Positions 29,216-37,865 of a stretch of DNA of 64,000 nucleotides are shown here, piece by piece. How positions within the stretch are numbered: the first letter of the stretch is position 1; the number at the start of each line of letters is the position of its first letter. Under the pieces are notes generated by a model. The model saw only the letters and a program-made list of their open reading frames with translations. It made no database searches and was not told where the DNA came from. Source of the DNA: Spirochaetales bacterium (GTDB taxonomy: Bacteria > Spirochaetota > Spirochaetia > SZUA-6 > JAFGRV01); assembly GCA_016937215.1 (NCBI GenBank), contig JAFGWI010000033.1, positions 1 through 64,000 on the forward strand, read 5' to 3'. Both the position numbers and the translations under genes were made by a program.

Positions 29216-30367
29216 CTATAGCAGTTTGTTTTGTTTTAAATAGGCAAGGAGATAATCCTGGGACACATGTTCCTGTTCCAGACGCCCTTTTTGAGGATGG
29301 TCCAGTAAATATTGGCACATTTTTTTTTCATGGGGGTTCAGATACTGCGGAAGCCCGGTCATGGAAACACCGGGAAGGGGAACCGCGAATTGCTGAAAGC
29401 TCTCGTAACACTGAAAGTCCATGAGCATAGATCGGGTTTGGGGAAAAATCGAACGAACGAGGGACAAAATTCCAAAACCAGGGGGATCAAGATCGCCCCA
29501 ATAAAAAAGGGATTTATTGCAAAGCCATTGTACCTTTTTCAATATACCTGCCCGAAATCCGCTTCCCCACATCACAACAGAATCACTCAGCAAAGGAAAA
29601 CTGAGAAAATTGGTTTTGTTTTCTATAATGAAAACACGTTGTCCCTGAAGTTCCTTGTTACAGAAAATTCCCAATGGTTTTGAAACATCAACTTCCGTGG
29701 TATTTTCGATGTACCGGCAGCGAATAAGGGGTTCATCATATTTTAATTTATAACGTTTTGAAAAATCGCTTTCAGCCCATTCAATGCGATTAGGGGGAAG
29801 TAAAAAATCCAGCAGAGAACGAAGGATTTTCCGGTTTTCCTCGACAAATTTGCTGTGAATCTCCAGGGGGATTTCACGAAGATAAATATCGGGCTCAGGA
29901 TTGTTCATAAACCAATGGCAGACCAACAAAAGATTCGGCCAATGCCGCGGATCTGTTTCAAGAAGACTGATGTTTTTTTCAAACCACTCTTCGAGTTCCG
30001 GCAGGGATTGCCTTATCAGCTCCACATTGCAAACAAAACGCTTAAAATCCGCTGTTTTTTCTATGAAACGAAGAAAATGGCTTTCCTGGGAGAAATAGAT
30101 TCGTTTTATACGGCTTTGAAGGCCGTATTTTTTGGAATTCACTGTTTCCCAGTCTATGGAATATCCAAAACCCCTTTTTTCCAAGGAACGGCTCAATAAA
30201 AGTTCGATGGATTTTTTTCGTTCCACAAAGGGATCGGTGAGTTTTCCTTTATTGCAGGATATTTCAAGGGGGAAAAAATCTTCTTTTTTTAAAAAAGCCC
30301 TGCAAAAAGCCAGATACTTTGCCCTGGCTTTTTTCTTAACTTCCTGTGGGCTGACCATTTTGCTCAA
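29216..30367 (-). CDS. jetD: Wadjet JetD (DUF3322/DUF2220, Toprim-like nuclease)
   Basis: N-term VSPQEVKKKARAKY; FIIENKTNFLSFP and LFYWGDLDPPGFGILSLVRSIFP Toprim-like acidic motifs; position after jetC. Confidence 0.92.
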   Translation of the reverse strand: MSKMVSPQEVKKKARAKYLAFCRAFLKKEDFFPLEISCNKGKLTDPFVERKKSIELLLSRSLEKRGFGYSIDWETVNSKKYGLQSRIKRIYFSQESHFLRFIEKTADFKRFVCNVELIRQSLPELEEWFEKNISLLETDPRHWPNLLLVCHWFMNNPEPDIYLREIPLEIHSKFVEENRKILRSLLDFLLPPNRIEWAESDFSKRYKLKYDEPLIRCRYIENTTEVDVSKPLGIFCNKELQGQRVFIIENKTNFLSFPLLSDSVVMWGSGFRAGILKKVQWLCNKSLFYWGDLDPPGFGILSLVRSIFPQTRSMLMDFQCYESFQQFAVPLPGVSMTGLPQYLNPHEKKMCQYLLDHPQKGRLEQEHVSQDYLLAYLKQNKLL

Positions 30368-33300
30368 TTATCGCGAATTCCTTTTTTTTCTCACGGTATT
30401 CTTCAAGAGTCATGTTATAAAGACTGGATCGTTGGCCGTCACTTTCAACAAAATGCACTGCCTTTATATAATCCTCAACTATGTTGATTTTATCAAGGGG
30501 TGTAACAACCATTAACTGCAGTTCCAGCTTTTTAAAGAGGTCCATGGCATAAACCGAGTTTTCAGGATCCACCTTGCTGAAGGCTTCATCAACAATGGCA
30601 AATCGGAAAGAGCGATGGTGGCTGCCTTCACCGGAAATATTAAATTGATAGGCAATGGCTGAGGCCAATATAGTGTAGGCCAGCTTGGCTTTCTCGCCTC
30701 CGGAAAGGCTTTGGGAATCCTGATAAAACTGTTTTTCCTTATCATCTTCGCGAAAACGCTCGATAGCGGAAAAATTCAGCCAGTTTCTCACATCAAGCAG
30801 TTTTTTGCGCTTATAATTGTCCTCCTGGAGTTGAAGAATAAACCTTTGCATGTTTGAAAAAAGCTTTTCCAGGGCCCCTTCGTCGCGGTTGGCCAAATCC
30901 AGGACATTGCCCAAAATGTTTTTAAGCTGGCCTTTGAAAGTCAAAATCGCGTTGTCTCTGGCTGGTTCATAATGCAAAATAATGTAAGTTGAAGGGGATT
31001 TGTTATATTCAATTTCGCCCAGGGCGCTGTTAAGTTCGTCGATGCTCTTTTTAATCTCGTTTTCCGCGTCCTCCAGGCTTTGACGGAAATTGACCAGATC
31101 TTCAATCATTTTTTCGTTTAAAAATTCCTTGAAGTCCTTTTTATAACGGGGCAGATCATCATGGTTCAAAACCTCGAATATCCGCTTGTATTCATCTTTA
31201 AATTCAACGTCAGCCGCCAGTTCAATGGTCAATTCCTCCCAGCCTGGATATTCCCGCAAAATATCACCGCCCGGCGACTTAAATTTTGTCATGGTTTTTA
31301 CCAGCTTTTTTTCCACAGCGTGGAATTTTTCTTCAGCTTCGTTTAGCAAAACCTCTATTTTTTCAAAACTATCAAGTCGCGCGTTTTTCAATCCTTCTAA
31401 AGATAATGAAGACAAGCCTTCCATGGTTTTCCCGATTAAACGGCAAATTTTTTGCTCATCAAACACAATTCCGGCAAAATGTTCCAGAAGCTGTGAATAA
31501 CTTTCTTTTTCCGATAACAGGTTTTTCATCACCTCTTCCAGGCTGCCGATATACTGATCAGTATCCTTTATTTCATTCCGCAATTTTTTTATTTCTGCTT
31601 CCAGGTTTTCCAGCTTTTTCTGAAGCTGCTGAAGCTCTTTTGAAGCCGCGGCCAGCTCCTTTTTATCATTCTCCAGTTTAAGCACGCGTTCCTGGGATTC
31701 CCACCAATTCAGTTCATTGAAATTCCTGAATTCGTTAAAACGGGTCAAATCAGCTTTGATTTGATGATACTCATCCTGCCGTCCGCGTAATTGTTCAAAG
31801 GTTTTTTGGCTTTCACTTAAATCTTCGGACAATTGACGAACTTGCTCCCGAAGCATGGAAATTTTATTATAATTGTCCCAACCCAGAACAAAATTCTCGC
31901 GGCCCCTGTCGGCTTTCCGGTCATCCTTTTCATGCCGTTCGCCCGATTTTACCAAACCCTCAGGGGTTACAGCTTTGTTAAAATGAGAAAAATCATCGAC
32001 CTTTTCAACACAGCGATAATCAAAATGATTATGAAGATGATTTTCCACCCAATGAAAAAAGGGAGATTCCTTTTTGATTTCCAGTTTATAAATAAGGCTT
32101 TCAGCATCTATATCCCTGTCATGAGTCCAGAATGCTTCCTGACCTGTCCGGTAATAAATCAAGCGCCCCTTTAAATTATTCTTGTTTACAAAACGGTTCA
32201 CCTTTAGGTAATGCTCTTCATTCACCAGCAAACAAAGAGCGAAGTTGTGAAGAATCCTTTCAGCGGCAAGTTCCCACTGAAGCTCGCTATCCTTAACCTG
32301 AATAAGCTCACCAGCAAAGGGTAATTCCTTTTCCGTAAGCCCAAGGGCTTCAAGAATGGCATGACGCATTTCAATATTTGTTCGGGGTATATTATTCTTC
32401 CGTTTCATGAGGGAAAGAATATCTGCTTCGCGGTTTTCCTTTTCTTCAACGATTCGACTGATTTTCTGACGATTCAAAAACAAACGTTCTTCAAGTTCAT
32501 GATATTTATCATCGATTTCCTTTTCTTTCTGCCTGGCCCATTGCTTGTTTTCCAGGTAATCAGCCTCTTTTTTCAGTTCACCGATTTTCAGCCTTTGCGC
32601 CACTTGGTTATAACGTTTAAAATTGTTCAGTTTGCTAGTCTTGATTTCTTCGTTGTGACGGATTTCATCTTCAATGCGTAATATCTGTTGGGCCGCGTCA
32701 TTCTTGTCAATGGCATTCTGTAAATCGCGCCTCTCCCTGTCATAATCATCATGTTTTTTTTCAAGCCCCTGTCTTTTTTCCTGCCCGAGATTCAATTCTT
32801 CGGTTTTAAGATCCAATTCAAAATCAACCCGCTGGCAAATCATGGACGCGAAAAAACCGGGTACAAGCTGTTTGTTTTCCCTGTACTCGGTAATTTTCAG
32901 ATGGGATTTCTCAAACTCTTCGATGCAATCGATAACCGGTTCAAGGTACTCAAGCTGCTTTCCCGCCAGTTCGATTTTCCGATGGGCATTGAACAATTGC
33001 TGATAATTGGAATGGAGCCCCTGAAATTCGTTTTCCATATCCGGCGTGTCCAGCATATTGTCCCTGATAAATTCATTCAAATTACCAAGAACCTTGACAC
33101 CGACAATATGAGAAAAAAGATTTAATGCTTTTTCAGAGCGAAGACCAAGGATGGGCAGAAAATACCTCGCGTATAGAGAAAAACTTTCATAAAAATTGAT
33201 TCCATGATTCAAATGCCAGTTTTTTCTGAAATTGCTGTTAAAATCCAGGGGCAGCAAATGCTCTTTTAATGAAAGTTCCATGGGGCTGGAAAAATAAAGC

Positions 33301-33728
33301 TGAGACAAGCCTCCTGATGTGAATCGCCGGATTTGCCCAAGACAGAGCTCTCGCTGAAGAGCTTCGTTTTTAAACACACCAAGCAGCACGGAATAATCTT
33401 TTTTATCGCGAAGATATTCGGCAACAGCACTGGTCTGCTCTTCACTTCGGCGACTACCAATCGCGCCCAGCACATAGGAACGCTCTGTTCGCTCTCGCTT
33501 ACGGTCCGCGCCGGAAGACTGATTATAATGGCGTTTGGACGAGGGCACCAGCAAGGTAATAAGCGCGTCCACAAGGGTTGTTTTTCCGGAACCATTGGCG
33601 CCTGTCAACAAGGAGGATTCACCCCCTGGCGCCAGTTGATAGATTTTTCCGTCAAAGCAACCCCAATTGTAAAACTCAAAACGATGCAGTTTATAACCGC
33701 CTTGTCCCAAATCAAAGAGCATTGACAT
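30336..33728 (-). CDS. jetC: Wadjet JetC (SbcC/MukB-like SMC ATPase)
   Basis: LLTGANGSGKTTLVDALITLLVP (Walker A), long coiled coil, SLSGGEKAKLAYTILASAIAYQF signature, FRFAIVDEAFSKVDPEN (Walker B); likely start MSMLFDLG at 33728. Confidence 0.95.
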   Translation of the reverse strand: MSMLFDLGQGGYKLHRFEFYNWGCFDGKIYQLAPGGESSLLTGANGSGKTTLVDALITLLVPSSKRHYNQSSGADRKRERTERSYVLGAIGSRRSEEQTSAVAEYLRDKKDYSVLLGVFKNEALQRELCLGQIRRFTSGGLSQLYFSSPMELSLKEHLLPLDFNSNFRKNWHLNHGINFYESFSLYARYFLPILGLRSEKALNLFSHIVGVKVLGNLNEFIRDNMLDTPDMENEFQGLHSNYQQLFNAHRKIELAGKQLEYLEPVIDCIEEFEKSHLKITEYRENKQLVPGFFASMICQRVDFELDLKTEELNLGQEKRQGLEKKHDDYDRERRDLQNAIDKNDAAQQILRIEDEIRHNEEIKTSKLNNFKRYNQVAQRLKIGELKKEADYLENKQWARQKEKEIDDKYHELEERLFLNRQKISRIVEEKENREADILSLMKRKNNIPRTNIEMRHAILEALGLTEKELPFAGELIQVKDSELQWELAAERILHNFALCLLVNEEHYLKVNRFVNKNNLKGRLIYYRTGQEAFWTHDRDIDAESLIYKLEIKKESPFFHWVENHLHNHFDYRCVEKVDDFSHFNKAVTPEGLVKSGERHEKDDRKADRGRENFVLGWDNYNKISMLREQVRQLSEDLSESQKTFEQLRGRQDEYHQIKADLTRFNEFRNFNELNWWESQERVLKLENDKKELAAASKELQQLQKKLENLEAEIKKLRNEIKDTDQYIGSLEEVMKNLLSEKESYSQLLEHFAGIVFDEQKICRLIGKTMEGLSSLSLEGLKNARLDSFEKIEVLLNEAEEKFHAVEKKLVKTMTKFKSPGGDILREYPGWEELTIELAADVEFKDEYKRIFEVLNHDDLPRYKKDFKEFLNEKMIEDLVNFRQSLEDAENEIKKSIDELNSALGEIEYNKSPSTYIILHYEPARDNAILTFKGQLKNILGNVLDLANRDEGALEKLFSNMQRFILQLQEDNYKRKKLLDVRNWLNFSAIERFREDDKEKQFYQDSQSLSGGEKAKLAYTILASAIAYQFNISGEGSHHRSFRFAIVDEAFSKVDPENSVYAMDLFKKLELQLMVVTPLDKINIVEDYIKAVHFVESDGQRSSLYNMTLEEYREKKKEFAIIEQNGQPTGS

Positions 33729-34314
33729 ATATTTCCAACCTTTTTTTAAAATCATTCAAGAATTCGGGGTCGACCTTGGCCTTAATAATGCGGCGGACTT
33801 CATAGACATCTTCGTTATCCTGGGACCCGGTTAAATTTATTTGCTTTAAAAAACCCAGAGATTCCACTTGATGTATATATTTATCTAGCTCACGGAAAAG
33901 ACTGGTTTCATCGGTTTTTTCCTTAAAATAAATCCTGATTCGTTCGCGAATTTCCTTCTTTCGAATAAAAAGGCGAGTACTCTCGCTGCTGGATGTGTCA
34001 AAACGCTCGAGTTCTTCCCTAAGAATAACACACAACAGGGTCGCTTCAAAGGTAATTCTTCGACGGGTTACAAGGCGGGGAATGCGGCTTTCCGGGCTGT
34101 CTTCCTGAGCCTCCATCTGCCGTAAATAACAAAAACCTTCGGCTTCCTGCAAATCGATTTCAAGACCTATAAGCCCTAAATAATCGGTCACCTTGTTCCG
34201 CATTACCAGCAACAAGGACCAGTCGCTGTCCTCTTCATAAACAGGTCCGCGTAACAGTTTTATAACAAGAGCAGCCAAATCCACATCAATGTCTTTTTTT
34301 CCATCCATTATCAT
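33712..34314 (-). CDS. jetB: Wadjet JetB (DUF4194, kleisin-associated KITE-like)
   Basis: 200 aa between jetA and jetC; LIRGPVYEEDSDWSLLLVMRNKVTDYLGLIGLEIDLQEAEGFCYLRQ-like DUF4194 pattern. Confidence 0.92.
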   Translation of the reverse strand: MIMDGKKDIDVDLAALVIKLLRGPVYEEDSDWSLLLVMRNKVTDYLGLIGLEIDLQEAEGFCYLRQMEAQEDSPESRIPRLVTRRRITFEATLLCVILREELERFDTSSSESTRLFIRKKEIRERIRIYFKEKTDETSLFRELDKYIHQVESLGFLKQINLTGSQDNEDVYEVRRIIKAKVDPEFLNDFKKRLEIYVNAL

Positions 34315-35753
34315 CGTAAAAATATCACCTCCGGTGCCCTTAAACTCTTTCTGATATTATTAAACACATAATCGATTGTAACCGATGTCTCATCCATAAT
34401 TCGGCTGCTTCGGGAGCTTGAGGCAATTTCGTAATAAACCAGTATCTCGGACAAACCTTTTTCCGGGGGAAAAGCCTCTAACACATCTTTGATGCGGACT
34501 TCCGGTTTTTCCATAAGGAGCTTGCGGATATTTGCTTCCAGTTTGCGGCGGTCCACATAAAATTGATTAAACAGACCCGCGACCTGGCCCAAATTCATGG
34601 TATCATCGCTTAAATCTATATTTTTATAAACCGTTTCTTCTTCAGGAAAACGCAAGGGCCGCTCCATGGGCATGGTGATTTCTGCGTCTCCATCAAGCTC
34701 CATAAAAAAATCATCCCCCGGCGGGGTGTCCTTGGCCGCGAACACAAGCTGTTTGATCTCCTGCATGAGCTCCTTGATACGACGGCGCTGCAACAAAGTG
34801 TTCTCAGAAAGAAGCCGGTTGATTTTATCACCCAACCTGTGATTGGAATCGATAATCCGTTTTCCTGCCCGATGGAGGTAGGTTTTGAGATTTTTAAGAA
34901 AACTGTCTTCGCTTGAAAGCGATTTAGCTTCGAGAACATCATAAACCTTTTCCACCAAACGGCTAATACTGTCTGTCCCCGAGTCGGTAATCAGAAAAGA
35001 CCAAAAGGAGTGAAATGTTTTTCCCTGGGGCGATTGCTTTAAATCCTGATGGGCATCCAGTGTGGCGCCAAGGATATCGCCTCGGCTCAGACCCATATTG
35101 GCCTCTTCTTTGTAAATCTGGTCCACGATGAATTTAAAATTCTCTTCAACTTCCTTAAAATCGGCCAGCAGGTCCCGGGAGCTTCGGCTGATTTCCTCAA
35201 AGCGCTCCTTGATTTGCCAATTATCAAAACTACGCACCATTCCTGATTTTTCAATCTCCTTCATTTCCTGATCAATGGCCTTTCGTTTTTCTTTAAGTTC
35301 CTTGATTTTTTCTTCAGGATTTTCAAGACTCTTTGAAACCAGTTCTTCAAGACGCCTTAAAATATCATAAAACCGAGATTCCGTTCCCACTGATTCGCGA
35401 GGTTTTAAATCCTCGAGCCAGCGGAACACACGTTCAATATAGCCTGTCAATTCGTGAACAATCACACCGCGTTCATTCACATATTTTCTCAAATAGCGGT
35501 TTTCTTCGCGGCACCAGGAATCGATCATCCTGGCCGCATTATCCAGATATTCGGGTATTTCATCGTCCGCTTCATCATGATTTTCCAGAAAAGCGCTCAG
35601 GGAAATGATTAATTCCTCGGCTGGAATTGTAATTTTTTGCCGACTTTTAAACTCCTGCCATAAAAAAGCCAGGATCTGGGGGGCTTTTTGAGCTCTGAGA
35701 ATTTTTAAAGCTGGATTATCCTTGATCATGATGGACAATTCCTGAACAGTCAT
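34311..35753 (-). CDS. jetA: Wadjet JetA (DUF3375, kleisin-like)
   Basis: 480 aa; first gene of the four-gene operon, ATGA overlap with jetB; architecture and RYVNERGVIVHELTGYIERVFRWLEDL block typical of DUF3375. Confidence 0.92.
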   Translation of the reverse strand: MTVQELSIMIKDNPALKILRAQKAPQILAFLWQEFKSRQKITIPAEELIISLSAFLENHDEADDEIPEYLDNAARMIDSWCREENRYLRKYVNERGVIVHELTGYIERVFRWLEDLKPRESVGTESRFYDILRRLEELVSKSLENPEEKIKELKEKRKAIDQEMKEIEKSGMVRSFDNWQIKERFEEISRSSRDLLADFKEVEENFKFIVDQIYKEEANMGLSRGDILGATLDAHQDLKQSPQGKTFHSFWSFLITDSGTDSISRLVEKVYDVLEAKSLSSEDSFLKNLKTYLHRAGKRIIDSNHRLGDKINRLLSENTLLQRRRIKELMQEIKQLVFAAKDTPPGDDFFMELDGDAEITMPMERPLRFPEEETVYKNIDLSDDTMNLGQVAGLFNQFYVDRRKLEANIRKLLMEKPEVRIKDVLEAFPPEKGLSEILVYYEIASSSRSSRIMDETSVTIDYVFNNIRKSLRAPEVIFLR

Positions 35754-35782
35754 CGCTTATATCCTTTTTTTAAAAAAACAGC

Positions 35783-36163
35783 TGTATTTGTTTAGCAGAA
35801 ATTTTCAGGGCATTGCCTGATATATCCAGGGGCTTTCAGGCCAGGCTTTACTCGACTTTGTTTTGCTCCCAAAGCCCCAGGCCGCAAAGCTTGTTGCGTA
35901 ACCTCGAGATACGAAACTATTGTGCTATACCTGGAGGGCCCATGCGTATATACCCCCCTATATAGTGTCACAATAGTTAACCTATCGGTCGCGTAACCAT
36001 TTTGGCATGGGCAAGCAATCAATATCAAGCGTTTATGACCAGCAGCGCCTGCCGGCTTAAACAGATTTAGGATTTCAGAAAGCCATTTTCAAAAAAATGG
36101 CTTTCTGCCGCTCCAATCCCCAAGGCTTGTCCTTGCAATTGAGCATATAGCTAAACAAGTACT
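35783..36163 (-). repeat. Family-1 MITE-like repeat, copy 9, full length, with nested insert
   Basis: TIRs TGTATTTGTTTAGC (35783-35796) / GCTAAACAAGTACT (36150-36163); hairpin CAGAAAGCCATTTT/AAAATGGCTTTCTG (36076-36107); CTTGGGGATTGGAGCGG; CCTGA..TCAGGCAATGCCC. Confidence 0.9.
35893..35998. repeat. 84-bp inverted-repeat insert (35904-35987) flanked by 11-bp direct repeats, nested in copy 9
   Basis: GTTGCGTAACC (35893-35903) ... GTCGCGTAACC (35988-35998); internal TIR-like GATACGAAACTATTGTG / CACAATAGTTAACCTATC. Confidence 0.7.
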
Positions 36164-36234
36164 GACAGATTATTATTGAAGAAAATATAGCATCATTTTC
36201 CGAAAGAACGCAATACATTTACCCATGAAGAAGC

Positions 36235-36290
36235 CGCTTATTAGCGCTAGGGATAGAAGCTATGGCCGATAATTTTTTATTCGCGGTAAT
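36235..36290 (+). repeat. Family-1 repeat, copy 10 (degenerate)
   Basis: GCGCTAGGGATAGAAGCTATGGCCGATAATTTTTTATTCGCGGTAA. Confidence 0.5.
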
Positions 36291-36725
36291 TTCTCAAGTT
36301 AAACCAATATCTGATACATGAAGATGATTGTTATTCTAGCTATGCCTAAAACGGCTCACCCATGAAATTTTCACTTCGCTGAATGAGAATTAACAGCTGC
36401 TATAAAATGTTACTCCTCGAATCGAGAAATAAACGCCATTCTGCAAGCCGAGTCTCTTTTATAAGGGCTGATTTATTGGATATTATGAAAACAAGGTGTA
36501 TAATAAAGAGCAGCATTGGAAACAATTCATTTTAGAGAAATCCCTTTTTTTTGAACGGCAAATCAAGCTCCTGCTTTATTTACAAACGGTTGACAAGGTT
36601 TGAAGACAAAAAAGGATTGCTTTTCTCGAAAATAACCATTGGGGCTCAAGAAAAATTGAGTTTCTCTTAATAGCCCTTGATAGGGCAATTAAGAACTGTC
36701 TATAATCAGATTTTCATTTATTTAG

Positions 36726-37145
36726 ATGGAGGCAATTTTGAACACAAACACCAAAAATCATCCTGTGATCATGATCATTACTTTTCTGGCAATTATATTT
36801 TTCAGCACGCTTCCTTCCATTCAGCCAGACATGGGAATACAAAACAGTGATAAATTTTTTCACGGCCTGGCCTATTTCATACTTGCCTTGAGCATTATTC
36901 TATCCTTTGATCAGCTCAAATATATGATACTCTTCATGGTCATTGGTTTGTTACTCAGCATATCACTGGAATTCCTTCAGGAAATGATACCAAGAAGGCA
37001 TTTCTCAGTTTTTGATATGTTAGCTAATGGTATTGGTCTTTTTTTGGGATCAATGGTAGGTTTGGTTTTTAAAAAAACCCTTCATGGTTTACTAGAAAAA
37101 TTAAAGCTCATGAAATTTTTTAATGGCACTTCCAAAAATCCATGA
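36726..37145 (+). CDS. VanZ-like family membrane protein
   Basis: MQNSDKFFHGLAYFILALSIIL-like and ISLEFLQEMIPRRHFSVFDMLANGIGLFLGSMVGL. Confidence 0.85.
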   Translation: MEAILNTNTKNHPVIMIITFLAIIFFSTLPSIQPDMGIQNSDKFFHGLAYFILALSIILSFDQLKYMILFMVIGLLLSISLEFLQEMIPRRHFSVFDMLANGIGLFLGSMVGLVFKKTLHGLLEKLKLMKFFNGTSKNP

Positions 37146-37461
37146 TAATGAATTTTGAGAACTAGAAAAACATTAGCCTATACTGGCCAATGGCAAAAAT
37201 ATATTTATGGCCCTTAAAATAAGCTGTCATTTTTGTGACTTTACAAATATTTATTTTTTAGTTAGCCTGAATCTTTATAAGAAGTAAATTCTATTTCATC
37301 CAATAAAAACAACAGTATTTTACCTTAAACAACATAAAAAATAATATTCATTATTACTCCTATTTGAATCGTGTTCAAAAAAGGCGATAGAATGGATTTC
37401 CATTTCAATAAACCGGGTTTTCCGAAAGGTCATCCCAAGCTAAAAAACCAGGAGGTATGAG

Positions 37462-37788
37462 ATGATAGAAAAAACAGCTTCTCAGCTTGGCCGAAAAGAT
37501 GAGGAGCCAAACATCCAGCTGGCATTGGAACTCATTCGCGATAACGGACAAGGTATTGAAGAAATTATTGATGGTTTTAAACAAACTGATAAAAACAATT
37601 TCAAACAATTAAAGCGGGCTTGGCCCACATCCGAGCCTAAACAACAGATTTATTTTGACAATACAAAGCAAATCGACCTTGACACAATAGGATTTCAAAG
37701 CTATTATAAATTCATGTTTAATATTTTTAGCCGAGGAATCATAATTATTATTAGTATTCTCAATTTCGGGAACAGCCCCTCGGTCTAA
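37462..37788 (+). CDS. Hypothetical protein; possibly truncated HEAT-like protein
   Basis: Strong AGGAGGT RBS at about 37450; N-term MIEKTASQLGRKDEEPNIQLALELIRDNGQGIEEIIDGF, C-terminus looks unrelated. Confidence 0.5.
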   Translation: MIEKTASQLGRKDEEPNIQLALELIRDNGQGIEEIIDGFKQTDKNNFKQLKRAWPTSEPKQQIYFDNTKQIDLDTIGFQSYYKFMFNIFSRGIIIIISILNFGNSPSV

Positions 37789-37811
37789 GGGATTTTAATT
37801 TTAAAATAACG

Positions 37812-37842
37812 AGCCGTGGGTTAAAAGCCACGGCTTTTTTTT
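37812..37842 (+). terminator. Rho-independent terminator
   Basis: AGCCGTGG gttaaaag CCACGGCT + TTTTTTTT. Confidence 0.9.
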
Positions 37843-37865
37843 GCGGTCAAACCAAGGAGGACAGA

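Noticed and set aside
30512-33725. Numerous antisense/alternative-frame ORFs over jetC (e.g. 31161-31681, 32361-33125, 33266-33725)
   Set aside because: All overlap the well-supported jetC coding frame and have compositionally biased translations.
35792-36028. ORF 78 aa (-)
   Set aside because: Within copy 9 and its nested insert; no RBS or recognisable protein.
37812-37865. T-box or leader-peptide attenuator in front of the LeuA-like gene
   Set aside because: There is a terminator, but no Leu-rich leader peptide, T-box motif or alternative antiterminator stem was visible; it more likely ends the upstream gene.
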